Positions 25,370-32,734 of a stretch of DNA of 34,013 nucleotides are shown here, piece by piece. Both the position numbers and the translations under genes were made by a program. This DNA comes from an uncultured Bacteroidota bacterium (lineage in GTDB: Bacteria > Bacteroidota > Bacteroidia > Chitinophagales > Chitinophagaceae): positions 1 to 34,013 of the forward strand of contig CAIQUX010000047.1 in the NCBI GenBank assembly GCA_903875055.1, read 5' to 3'. The first letter of the stretch is position 1. Each line of letters starts with the position of its first letter. The notes below the pieces were generated by a model. It did no database searches, was not told the origin of the DNA, and saw only the letters and a program-made list of their open reading frames with translations.

Positions 25370-25571
25370 CGGATGCTTGCTCGGCCTTGTCTGCATTTGG
25401 CAAGTGGTCATTCGATTTTTCATGTTGATCATACCATATACCATGTTGCCCGCATCCGTAACGATCAGCCAGACAATGATGTCGTCCCGCAGTGGCCAGT
25501 AAGGTGAAAAAAGTGATGGTCATTGCTGTCATGAATATGACCTTTTTAGTTCGTCGTTTCATTTTATTCAT
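25350..25571 (-). CDS. Small exported His-rich protein (hypothetical)
   Basis: The 73-aa frame has an N-terminal export signal or anchor (MKRRTKKVIFMTAMTITFFTLLATAG) followed by a hydrophilic His/Cys-containing tail (RHHCLADRYGCGQHGIWYDQH…GQIHH). Its first ATG (25571) overlaps the last base of the upstream gene's stop; a second ATG (25562) is also possible. Its 3' part overlaps the hsp20 frame, so either the tail or the longest hsp20 start is wrong. Membership in the tightly packed operon supports it. Function unknown; a frameshift cannot be excluded. Confidence 0.5.
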   Translation of the reverse strand: MNKMKRRTKKVIFMTAMTITFFTLLATAGRHHCLADRYGCGQHGIWYDQHEKSNDHLPNADKAEQASDGQIHH

Positions 25572-25849
25572 TATTGGTTAATGGTTTCTTTTGATGGATA
25601 ATAACCGCATCGGTTACCGTGTTTTTGTTTGAATGCAATTCGCTCTTCTTCACTCATGTGTTGAAAGCCTGAGGCGAAAGCAGGATTCATCCTGTCATAT
25701 CCCCGATGTCGTCTACCACCCAATAAGCGGCAGATAGTACCTATGAGCAGAAAAAAGATAGCGGCTCTTAGAAGGAAGAAAGGCAGCATGAAGAGGGCCA
25801 CTCCGGCCAGGATGCCTGCTAAAACTGTTTTAAAAATTTGTGTTGTCAT
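25571..25849 (-). CDS. Small membrane protein with MSEEER…RCG tail
   Basis: This 92-aa protein has an N-terminal hydrophobic hairpin (TVLAGILAGVALFMLPFFLLRAAIFFLLIGTICRLL), a basic GGRRHRGY stretch and a soluble tail, MSEEERIAFKQKHGNRCG. The tail closely resembles the end of the next upstream protein (MTDEEKEKFKAEWRQRCG), which suggests related partners. It belongs to the sigma factor-hsp20 operon and is translationally coupled to the small gene after it. No function is known; a role in sensing or buffering envelope stress is an inference from context. Confidence 0.7.
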   Translation of the reverse strand: MTTQIFKTVLAGILAGVALFMLPFFLLRAAIFFLLIGTICRLLGGRRHRGYDRMNPAFASGFQHMSEEERIAFKQKHGNRCGYYPSKETINQ

Positions 25850-25900
25850 GTGTTACTTTGTTTGATTTATGATAGTAGACGAATCAAGATGATATTTACT

Positions 25901-26224
25901 TTATCGGCCGCAACGTTGTCTCCATTCGGCTTTGAACTTTTCTTTTTCTTCGTCTGTCATCGTCATCATTTTTTCTTTCATGCGAATGCTTCTTCTGAAA
26001 TCGGGTTTGCCGCCCGACTTACCTTTAAAGCCGCCAAACAGTATTTTGCAAAGCACCAATAAGCCTATGGCTTTCGGAAAGGTGAGCATCCCGACACCTG
26101 AAATCAATCCAGGTAAGATGGCGTTCCATAAGAGCATCACCACCCAGCCACCGAGTGCCACAAAGGCTAAGATGGCGATGGGGATTAAAATGAATTTTCC
26201 TCGTCCGTTAAAATGTGTATTCAT
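25901..26224 (-). CDS. Small Bacteroidota membrane protein (KILFGGF type)
   Basis: This 107-aa protein has two hydrophobic segments (FILIPIAILAFVALGGWVVMLLWNAILPGLI, then MLTFPKAIGLLVLCKILFGGF). A basic region follows, then a charged tail, MTMTDEEKEKFKAEWRQRCG. The pattern WN…LP…..F.KA.GLL.L.KILFGGF followed by M(T/S).EE(K/R)..F….RCG is a recurring small protein in this phylum, often beside ECF sigma factors. It starts 10 bases after the sigma gene. Function unknown. Confidence 0.75.
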   Translation of the reverse strand: MNTHFNGRGKFILIPIAILAFVALGGWVVMLLWNAILPGLISGVGMLTFPKAIGLLVLCKILFGGFKGKSGGKPDFRRSIRMKEKMMTMTDEEKEKFKAEWRQRCGR

Positions 26225-26234
26225 AATCGTATCA

Positions 26235-26783
26235 TTAATAGTTTATAAAGTCGTTATACAAATTGTTGAGTCGCCCGCGTAAATGCTTCACGGCATATCC
26301 TTTCCGTGAGATGATCGTTTTGATACTTTCGCCTGTGTCATCTGCGATCGATTGAAGGCTTCTGTCTTCCAGTTCATTTTGTATGAATACAATCCGTTGT
26401 TTTTCCGGAAGTTGAGCTAAAGCATTCATCAATTCGTCCCAGAATATTTTTTTAAAATACTCGTCTTCCGGTGTCCATGTTTCAGCAAGGAGGATATCTT
26501 TAAAATTGATTTCGCCATCTTCGTTTTCAACACTGAAATCTTCGAGGCTTTCTGTCTTCTTTTTACGGAAGCGGTCTGTAATCTTGTTTTTTGCCACCCG
26601 ATAAAGCCACCCGCTGACGCTTTCGATTGAGAGGACTTCGTCCAGATTACTAAACTGATACCATACATCCTGAAGCACATCTTCAGCGTCTTCATCGGTG
26701 GACACCTTGCCACGAATAAACCCCAGCAACTGTTTGCCATACTGATTGACAGTGTGTACGATATTTTTTTTGTTCTCTGTCAT
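26235..26783 (-). CDS. ECF-type RNA polymerase sigma factor
   Basis: This 182-aa sigma-70 family protein has region 2 (LLGFIRGKVSTDEDAEDVLQDVWYQF…SVSGWLYRVAKNKITDRFRKKK) and region 4 (ALAQLPEKQRIVFIQNELEDRSLQSIADDTGESIKTIISRKGYAVKHLRGRL). A short linker separates them, as in extracytoplasmic-function sigma factors. I placed the start at MTENKKN (26783). The open frame runs further upstream to 26906, but those residues overlap the promoter side of the divergent gene and lack sigma features. It heads the operon with two or three small membrane proteins and hsp20. No anti-sigma factor is evident unless one of the small membrane proteins acts as one. Confidence 0.9.
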   Translation of the reverse strand: MTENKKNIVHTVNQYGKQLLGFIRGKVSTDEDAEDVLQDVWYQFSNLDEVLSIESVSGWLYRVAKNKITDRFRKKKTESLEDFSVENEDGEINFKDILLAETWTPEDEYFKKIFWDELMNALAQLPEKQRIVFIQNELEDRSLQSIADDTGESIKTIISRKGYAVKHLRGRLNNLYNDFINY

Positions 26784-26971
26784 CAACAGGTCCAAGATAC
26801 TTGTTTTTGATTGAAGACGAATAGCATGGCAAATTACTTTAAATGAATAAAGTAATGTTTGAACAATCATATTGTGAAAATGAACCCAACCTATTGCATC
26901 AATCAATATGCAACCTATGAAGGCGTGTTTGATAATTTTTCTTTCATTGCCTCAATTTTCAGCACTTACCC

Positions 26972-26979
26972 TACCTTTG
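26972..26979 (+). promoter_or_regulatory. -7 promoter element TACCTTTG for the ubiA-like gene
   Basis: This exact TAnnTTTG match has a TTG at 26947-26949, 22 bases upstream, as a possible -33 element. It lies inside the longest open frame, which implies that the ATG codons at 26908 and 26917 are not the translation start. Confidence 0.6.
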
Positions 26980-26997
26980 CCTCCAAAACACATACTC

Positions 26998-27861
26998 TTG
27001 TCTGTAGCATCCATCAAACATTATTTTTCTCTTGTCAAATTCAGTCATACCATTTTTGCTATGCCATTTGCGTTGATTGGATTTACGTTGGCAGTATCCA
27101 GAGACGATATGGAGTTTCATTGGCGATTATTACTGTTAGTCATCCTGTGTATGGTATTTGCCCGCAATTCGGCCATGGCATTTAACCGATACATCGATGA
27201 GAAGTTCGACAAACTCAACCCCCGTACAGCTGTCAGGGAAATCCCATCCGGTATCATACCCAAGCAACAGGCTTTATTGTTTGTGATCTTGAATTGTCTA
27301 TTATTTGTCGCGGCCACTTTTTTCATCAACCAGCTTTGCTTCTTCCTGTCACCTGTGGCCTTATTCGTTGTCTTGTTTTACAGTTATACGAAACGCTTCA
27401 CCCCGCTTTGTCATCTTGTTCTTGGTGTAGGATTATCATTAGCGCCTATAGGAGCCTATCTCGCGGTTACCGGGCAATTTCATCCGCTTCCATTATTCTT
27501 TTCATTTGCCGTATTCACCTGGGTATCAGGTTTTGATATCTTGTATGCCTTACAGGATGAAGACTTTGACAGGGAGCATCAATTGAAATCAATTCCTGTA
27601 TTGCTTGGCCGAAAGAACGCGATGATGGTTTCAAATTTGCTGCATATGATTACAGCGCTGCTGGTCGTTTACATAGGATTTGCCTACCTGACTTCCATTT
27701 GGTATATCATCGGTGCGGGTATCTTTATCGGATTGCTCATTTATCAGCATACGCTTGTAAAGCCCGATGATATCAGTCGAGTGAACTTGGCCTTCGGTAC
27801 GACCAATGGTATTGCCAGTGTACTGTTTGCCACATTCGTCATCATCGGTTTATTGGCTTAA
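26998..27861 (+). CDS. UbiA-family prenyltransferase (4-hydroxybenzoate polyprenyltransferase-like)
   Basis: This intramembrane enzyme of about 287 aa attaches a polyprenyl chain to an aromatic acid in quinone synthesis. It begins with the family's characteristic FSLVKFSHTIFAMPFALIGF. The two Asp-rich prenyl-diphosphate/Mg sites are present: NRYIDEKFDKLNPRT and YALQDEDFDREHQLKSIP. Around eight helices follow the family pattern. Bacteroidota lack ubiquinone, so a menaquinone-pathway role such as the futalosine-route MqnP type is plausible but unproven. The frame is open from ATG 26908, but a -7 promoter element lies at 26972-26979, so TTG at 26998 (MSVASIKHYF) is the better start and gives the usual family length. 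ruvX follows after 37 bases. Confidence 0.85.
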   Translation: MSVASIKHYFSLVKFSHTIFAMPFALIGFTLAVSRDDMEFHWRLLLLVILCMVFARNSAMAFNRYIDEKFDKLNPRTAVREIPSGIIPKQQALLFVILNCLLFVAATFFINQLCFFLSPVALFVVLFYSYTKRFTPLCHLVLGVGLSLAPIGAYLAVTGQFHPLPLFFSFAVFTWVSGFDILYALQDEDFDREHQLKSIPVLLGRKNAMMVSNLLHMITALLVVYIGFAYLTSIWYIIGAGIFIGLLIYQHTLVKPDDISRVNLAFGTTNGIASVLFATFVIIGLLA

Positions 27862-27898
27862 AACAATCATCATTTCTCAAACACCAACCAAATTCTTC

Positions 27899-28309
27899 AT
27901 GGCCCGACTTCTTGCTATTGATTATGGAAAAAAACGGACCGGTATTGCCGTGAGCGATCCGTTGCAACTGATAGCCAGTGGATTGACCACGGTTGAAACG
28001 CCTTCATTGATTCCGTTTTTGAATAAATATTTTCATGAGAACGAGGTGGAATTGGTGTTGATTGGCATGCCAAAATCACTGCGTAACGACGATACGCATG
28101 CCACTCCTTTGGTTGAAAAATTTATCCTTCTTTTTCAGAAGACCTTTCCCGAGATGCCTATCAAGACATTGGATGAACGATTTACATCCAAGATGGCATT
28201 TCAGACGATGATAGACAGTGGACTAAAAAAGAAGGACAGACAAGATAAGGCTCTCGTAGATGAGATTAGCGCAACGATACTCTTGCAGGGATACATGAGT
28301 GCTGTTTAG
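27899..28309 (+). CDS. ruvX: Putative pre-16S rRNA nuclease / Holliday junction resolvase-like YqgF
   Basis: This 136-aa RNase H-fold protein of the YqgF/RuvX family in E. coli trims the 5' end of 16S rRNA. Conserved elements are the start MARLLAIDYGKKRTGIAVSD with the catalytic Asp, VLIGMPKSLRND, KTLDERFTSKMA with a second acidic site, and the C-terminal KDRQDKALVDEISATILLQGYM with the third Asp. The start is the ATG at 27899; the frame extends upstream only into the ubiA-like gene. It is probably transcribed with that gene and ends at a terminator just downstream. Confidence 0.93.
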   Translation: MARLLAIDYGKKRTGIAVSDPLQLIASGLTTVETPSLIPFLNKYFHENEVELVLIGMPKSLRNDDTHATPLVEKFILLFQKTFPEMPIKTLDERFTSKMAFQTMIDSGLKKKDRQDKALVDEISATILLQGYMSAV

Positions 28310-28317
28310 GTTAAGGG

Positions 28318-28347
28318 AACAGGTCTAAAAATATGAGCCTGTTTTTT
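28318..28347 (+). terminator. Rho-independent terminator after ruvX
   Basis: AACAGG (28318-28323) pairs with CCTGTT (28338-28343), possibly extended by a T-G pair inside. The loop is AT-rich and the stem runs into TTTTTT. It begins 9 bases past the ruvX stop and separates it from def, which has its own promoter. Confidence 0.7.
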
Positions 28348-28383
28348 AACCTTTAACTTACGACAAACTTCTGATTCCTACTT

Positions 28384-28391
28384 TATATTTG
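28384..28391 (+). promoter_or_regulatory. def -7 promoter element TATATTTG
   Basis: This exact TAnnTTTG match ends only 5 bases before the def ATG at 28397. The transcript would be leaderless or nearly so. Confidence 0.7.
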
Positions 28392-28396
28392 CGCTC

Positions 28397-28975
28397 ATGA
28401 TATTACCTGTTGTTGCTTACGGAAATCCAATCCTGCGTAAGGTAGGTGTTCCAATCACGAAAGAATACCCCAATCTTGATGAGTTGATCGTTAATATGTG
28501 GGAGACTTTGTACAAATCAAACGGAGTTGGTTTGGCTGCACCACAAATCAATCATTCGATCCGTCTGTTTCTGGTCGATAGCGTGCAGATCGTTGAAGGA
28601 GCCGATGAGGAAGATAAGGATGAATACAAAGACGAGAAACCTATCAAACAGGTTTTCATTAATCCGACTATCGTGGAACTCGACGGTGAGGAATGGAAAT
28701 ACAATGAAGGCTGCCTCAGTATTCCTAAGATACGGGAAGATGTTTACCGCCATGAACGTGTCAAGCTAAAATATCAGGATGAGAATTTTGAGCACCATAC
28801 ACGAATCTTTCATGGTATCACGGCACGTATCATCTTACATGAATATGATCATATCGAAGGCAAACTCTTCATCGATCACCTCAAGCCGTTGAAACGACGT
28901 TTGCTGAAAGGCAAACTCGACGATATCAGCAAGGGCAAAGTGAAGGTCAATTACAAAATGTTGTTTGCCCGCTAA
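28397..28975 (+). CDS. def: Peptide deformylase
   Basis: This metalloenzyme removes the formyl group from nascent protein N-termini. The 192-aa product has all three motifs: GVGLAAPQI (motif I), EGCLSIP with the metal-binding Cys (motif II) and HEYDHIEGKLFID with the two His ligands and catalytic Glu (motif III). A charged insertion (GADEEDKDEYKDEKP) lies between motifs I and II and is common in Bacteroidota deformylases. It is monocistronic, with a terminator upstream and a strong promoter next to the start. Confidence 0.97.
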   Translation: MILPVVAYGNPILRKVGVPITKEYPNLDELIVNMWETLYKSNGVGLAAPQINHSIRLFLVDSVQIVEGADEEDKDEYKDEKPIKQVFINPTIVELDGEEWKYNEGCLSIPKIREDVYRHERVKLKYQDENFEHHTRIFHGITARIILHEYDHIEGKLFIDHLKPLKRRLLKGKLDDISKGKVKVNYKMLFAR

Positions 28976-29027
28976 GCGATAAGCATTCGACCCAGTAACG
29001 TATAAGCACCGGATTCTTAAATTAGTC

Positions 29028-29035
29028 TATATTCG
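29028..29035 (+). promoter_or_regulatory. Candidate sdaA -7 element TATATTCG
   Basis: One base differs from TAnnTTTG. It lies 18 bases before the TTG start at 29054, the same distance seen for the ubiA-like and YkgJ-family genes, which supports the non-ATG start. Confidence 0.45.
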
Positions 29036-29053
29036 CTACGTAAATCTTCTTCC

Positions 29054-30493
29054 TTGCAACACGAATCCATTTCAGTCTTAGACATCTTTAAAATCGGCGT
29101 CGGTCCCAGCAGTTCACATACGCTAGGTCCATGGCGGGCAGCGTTGCAGTTTCTTGATACATTGAGAGAGAAGAATCAACTAGATAGCGTTTCGGCTGTC
29201 AGCGTATTACTTTATGGCTCATTGGCTAAAACCGGTCGCGGACATGGTACCGATATCGCCGTCATCTTAGGTCTTTGCGGTGAGGACCCTGTAACTTTCG
29301 ATGTATATCAGATACAGCCACGAATCAATGATATCCGTACCATGCGTAAGATGGTATTGGCCGGCCGACATGAAATTGATTTTATCATCGAAGAAGATAT
29401 TGATTTTCTGATGGATGAAAGTCTGCCGTTTCATCCTAACGCACTCACTTTTTTAGCAACTCTCAAGACAGGTGAACAGCTGGCTCATACCTACTATTCT
29501 GTTGGAGGAGGTTTCGTAGTCAAGGAGGGCGAATCGAACTTAAAGACAACATCGGTCGATCTTCCTTTCCCGATCAACACGTCTGCCGATCTTTTGCATT
29601 GGTGTATCAAGACCGGCCTCACCATTCCTGAAATTGTCATGGAAAACGAGCATGCCTGGCGCAGTGAAAGTGAAACGAAGGAAATCATCCTGAAGATATG
29701 GCAAGTGATGCGCGAATGTGTTTACAAAGGTGTGCATACTGAGGGCGAGTTACCCGGAGGTTTGAATGTGGTGCGACGAGCAGCAGCCCTGAATAAGAAA
29801 CTATTGGCCGGAAAGACCTATTCGAACTATGATGAATGGGTGGCTTGTATCAGGCAAGGCGGCATGCAGTTTCAATATATCCTTGATTGGGTGAGTTGTT
29901 TCGCGTTAGCGGTTAATGAAGAAAACGCTTCGTTTAGCCGGGTGGTGACAGCGCCCACGAATGGTGCCGCAGGTGTGATACCGGCCGTATTACATTACTA
30001 CATGATTTTTTGCCATGGCAATGACGTGACATTCGATGAAGAAAAAATCATTCGCTTTATGTTATGTGCTTCGGAAATCGGAAGTATCTATAAAAAAGGA
30101 TCGACCATTTCAGCAGCGATGGGCGGCTGTCAGGCCGAGATCGGTGTAAGCAGTTCGATGGCAGCAGCGGCGTTGTGTGAAGGACTTGCAGGTACGACCA
30201 ATCAGGTGATCATGGCAGCGGAAATCGCGATGGAACATCATTTGGGATTGACGTGTGATCCGGTTGGCGGACTGGTGCAAATACCTTGCATAGAACGAAA
30301 TACCATGGGCGCTATCAAAGCAATCACAGCTGCTCAATTGGCCTTGCAGGGAAATCCATATAATGCGATCGTGAGCCTTGATGCCGTTATCAAAACCATG
30401 TGGCAGACCGCCCAGGATATGAATCATAAATACAAAGAAACCAGCGATGGCGGTTTGGCGGTGAATATTCCGCTGAGTTTGCCGGAATGCTAG
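29054..30493 (+). CDS. sdaA: L-serine ammonia-lyase (iron-sulfur type)
   Basis: This enzyme deaminates L-serine to pyruvate and ammonia using a [4Fe-4S] cluster. The 479-aa single-chain form begins [22 protein letters not shown] with the substrate-binding SSSHT loop. Cluster cysteines lie in [18 protein letters not shown] and QIPCIERN. The [13 protein letters not shown] block (TAPTNGAAG) is intact. The start codon is TTG; the frame contains no ATG near the N-terminus, and the family's usual MQHESIS beginning fits this position. It appears monocistronic: the next gene has its own promoter. Confidence 0.96.
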   Translation: MQHESISVLDIFKIGVGPSSSHTLGPWRAALQFLDTLREKNQLDSVSAVSVLLYGSLAKTGRGHGTDIAVILGLCGEDPVTFDVYQIQPRINDIRTMRKMVLAGRHEIDFIIEEDIDFLMDESLPFHPNALTFLATLKTGEQLAHTYYSVGGGFVVKEGESNLKTTSVDLPFPINTSADLLHWCIKTGLTIPEIVMENEHAWRSESETKEIILKIWQVMRECVYKGVHTEGELPGGLNVVRRAAALNKKLLAGKTYSNYDEWVACIRQGGMQFQYILDWVSCFALAVNEENASFSRVVTAPTNGAAGVIPAVLHYYMIFCHGNDVTFDEEKIIRFMLCASEIGSIYKKGSTISAAMGGCQAEIGVSSSMAAAALCEGLAGTTNQVIMAAEIAMEHHLGLTCDPVGGLVQIPCIERNTMGAIKAITAAQLALQGNPYNAIVSLDAVIKTMWQTAQDMNHKYKETSDGGLAVNIPLSLPEC

Positions 30494-30544
30494 TCTGTTT
30501 TAGGAATATTCATTGTCGCTGGAATCAGATCGCCCATTAAAAAT

Positions 30545-30552
30545 TATATTTG
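30545..30552 (+). promoter_or_regulatory. -7 promoter element TATATTTG for the SpoU methyltransferase gene
   Basis: This exact consensus match ends only 4 bases before the ATG at 30557, again implying a leaderless or near-leaderless mRNA. Confidence 0.7.
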
Positions 30553-30556
30553 CCTC

Positions 30557-31099
30557 ATGTCGCAAAAGAAATCAATGCCCGAACTTGAACGGAAGTCAGT
30601 GGATGAATTTAAACAGTCCGAAAAGATTCCTGTCGTTGTGGTCCTCGATGATGTTCGGAGTATGAATAATGTCGGCTCGGTATTTCGTACGGCCGATAGT
30701 TTTCTAGTATCCGAAATCTGTTTATGCGGATACACACCCACGCCACCCCATCGCGATATTCAAAAGACCGCACTTGGCGCCACCGAAACGGTTGCCTGGA
30801 AACACTTTGGTACAACACTGCAGGCCGTTGAAGAGTTAAAACAAAAAGGCTATCATGTATTCAGTGTGGAACAGGTACATGGGAGTACTATGTTGAATGA
30901 ACTGCAAATTGAACCCGGTACGAAATATGCGCTTGTATTTGGGAATGAAGTCAATGGTGTTCATAATGAAGTCATTGCGATTTCTGATGGAGTCATTGAG
31001 ATTCCGCAACTTGGCAGTAAGCATTCGTTGAATATTTCAGTGAGTGCAGGTATCGTATTATGGGAGTTTTCAAAAAAATACCTGACAGCAGTGACTTAA
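30557..31099 (+). CDS. TrmH/SpoU-family RNA 2'-O-methyltransferase
   Basis: This 180-aa SPOUT (trefoil-knot) methyltransferase acts on tRNA or rRNA riboses. The motifs are VVVLDDVRSMNNVGSVFRTADSF (motif 1, with N and R in the active site), YALVFGNEVNGVHNEVI (motif 2) and IEIPQLGSKHSLNISVSAGIVLWEF (motif 3). The first ~25 residues are a short charged extension without an obvious RNA-binding L30e domain, so this is a minimal member. The exact target is not readable from sequence. Confidence 0.9.
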   Translation: MSQKKSMPELERKSVDEFKQSEKIPVVVVLDDVRSMNNVGSVFRTADSFLVSEICLCGYTPTPPHRDIQKTALGATETVAWKHFGTTLQAVEELKQKGYHVFSVEQVHGSTMLNELQIEPGTKYALVFGNEVNGVHNEVIAISDGVIEIPQLGSKHSLNISVSAGIVLWEFSKKYLTAVT

Positions 31100-31194
31100 C
31101 TATCATGATTTCTGTTCTGTGGTGACCGCTTTGTGACCCGGTATACTTTATGCTTTTTAATACAGGAAGTCGTTGTAAATTCGTCCTTCAGAAA

Positions 31195-31962
31195 ATGAAC
31201 CGGAATATACTCCATCTAATCCTTGTCTTGTTGCAATGCGCCTTTTGTGTGGATGCATCATATGCGCAATCGCGTCAGTCGGATTCATTAAAAAACAAGC
31301 AGCTAGCCTATAACCGTTATCTGAAAGAAATGGCGGATAAGAAAGCCCATGATGAAAAACTGGCATTGGCTAAAAAGAATTCGAATGTGGTGATGTATGA
31401 CAGTAAAGGAAACAAGGTTGAATCATCTGTTTCCAAAGATGGCAGTAAAGTGACCACCACCACTATCATCATTCCATCAACGCTGAACACAAAATTCAAT
31501 GTCGACACGATCAATACCGATTCTGTTTTTCTGAAAGTGATGAAAGCAAAAAATAGATTACAGGTATACTACAGAGGCAGGTTGCTGACTGCGTATAAAT
31601 GTGTCTTTGGACCCAATCATCTCGATCAGAAACTTTGTGAAGGAGATCGCCGCACCCCCGAAGGCACATTCACGATACAGTCGTGCAAGGATCATTTGAA
31701 ATGGGATAAATTCTTATTACTCGATTATCCGAATGATGAGTCACGAAGGCTTTTTGAGGAAAATAAACGTAAGGGTGTGATACCAAAATGCGCTACCATT
31801 GGCGGACTGGTAGGAATACACGGCATCTGGCCTTACGGCGATAATGTGATTGAAATGAAACATAATTGGACCGACGGCTGTGTTTCCCTCAAGAATGCTG
31901 ATGTGGAAGAACTGGCCAAATTAGTGAAACCGGGGGTAACCAAAATCACCATCGTCAGATAA
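31195..31962 (+). CDS. L,D-transpeptidase (YkuD domain), exported
   Basis: This 255-aa protein has a signal peptide (MNRNILHLILVLLQCAFCVDASYA) and a YkuD/ErfK catalytic domain. The domain shows CVFGPN…EGDRRTPEGTFTI, then GIHGIWPYG with the active-site His and NWTDGCVSL with the nucleophilic Cys. TDGC replaces the more common S/T-HGC, a variant known in this family. Such enzymes cross-link peptidoglycan or attach proteins to it. A charged Lys/Ala-rich segment (LKEMADKKAHDEKLALAKKN) joins signal and domain. The start is the ATG at 31195; the upstream ATG at 31150 would hide the signal peptide. The last 8 bases overlap the 3' end of the convergent nucleotidyltransferase gene. Confidence 0.88.
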   Translation: MNRNILHLILVLLQCAFCVDASYAQSRQSDSLKNKQLAYNRYLKEMADKKAHDEKLALAKKNSNVVMYDSKGNKVESSVSKDGSKVTTTTIIIPSTLNTKFNVDTINTDSVFLKVMKAKNRLQVYYRGRLLTAYKCVFGPNHLDQKLCEGDRRTPEGTFTIQSCKDHLKWDKFLLLDYPNDESRRLFEENKRKGVIPKCATIGGLVGIHGIWPYGDNVIEMKHNWTDGCVSLKNADVEELAKLVKPGVTKITIVR

Positions 31963-32671
31963 ATAACTTTTCTGCTTCTATGATACTTTCAGGTTTACCC
32001 ACATCCATCAATTGACTTCCTGTATGGTCAAAAGCGAGAATACGTTGTGTTTTAGCCAGATCAAGATAGACATCGACCATAGAGAATTTTCCTTCCTGAT
32101 TGATCATTGAAAAAATAGCCGGATCTATGATGTGTATGCCGCTGAACGAGCCCGGACACAAGGGTTCTTCACGACGACTTATCTTCTCTTCTCCGGTCAG
32201 TTTGTTCCGCCATCCGCATAATTCATCTTGAGTATTAAATAAGAAACAACGAGAGCTTTCCCGTCTGCTGACGGCTAATGTTGCCAGGGGTTTCTTTTCA
32301 AGGTGTTGTCGCATCATTGCACCAAGGTCCATATTGGTGAGAATGTCGACATTCATCAGGATAAAAGGATTTCCATCATTAAAAAACCAGGCTGCTTTTT
32401 TCAATCCGCCTCCGGTCTCAAGCACCTCGTGACTTTCATCTGAAATGGATACATTGACACCGAAGTTTTTATTTGCTTCTAAATGCGTCAGAATCTGATC
32501 GGCAAAATGATGCACATTCACGATGATATCAGTGACACCGAACGATTTGAGATATGCTATATTTCGTTGAAGGATGGTCTTGTTATTGACAAGCGCCAAT
32601 GCTTTTGGATGATGATCTGTAAAAGGTTTCAGCCTTGTGCCTAAGCCTGCTGCCAATATCATTGCCTTCAT
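31955..32671 (-). CDS. Nucleotidyltransferase, MurU-like
   Basis: This 238-aa sugar-phosphate nucleotidyltransferase starts with the signature MILAAGLGTRLKPFTDHHPKAL. It has the metal-binding ILMNVDILTNMDL and a conserved LETGGGLKKA. Length and motifs fit MurU (N-acetylmuramate-1-phosphate uridylyltransferase) or a mannose-1-phosphate guanylyltransferase-type enzyme. The kinase that usually partners MurU is not adjacent in this window, so the substrate is uncertain. Its stop region overlaps the L,D-transpeptidase end by 8 bases, in convergent orientation. Confidence 0.82.
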   Translation of the reverse strand: MKAMILAAGLGTRLKPFTDHHPKALALVNNKTILQRNIAYLKSFGVTDIIVNVHHFADQILTHLEANKNFGVNVSISDESHEVLETGGGLKKAAWFFNDGNPFILMNVDILTNMDLGAMMRQHLEKKPLATLAVSRRESSRCFLFNTQDELCGWRNKLTGEEKISRREEPLCPGSFSGIHIIDPAIFSMINQEGKFSMVDVYLDLAKTQRILAFDHTGSQLMDVGKPESIIEAEKLFI

Positions 32672-32734
32672 GGTTCTTTATTTTAATGCTCTTCGGCTTT
32701 GAAAAGTTGTTGTAGAAGCGAGCTCATTCTGAAA

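Noticed and set aside
29494-30427. Minus-strand frames inside sdaA
   Set aside because: They are antisense shadows of a well-conserved enzyme with no independent features.
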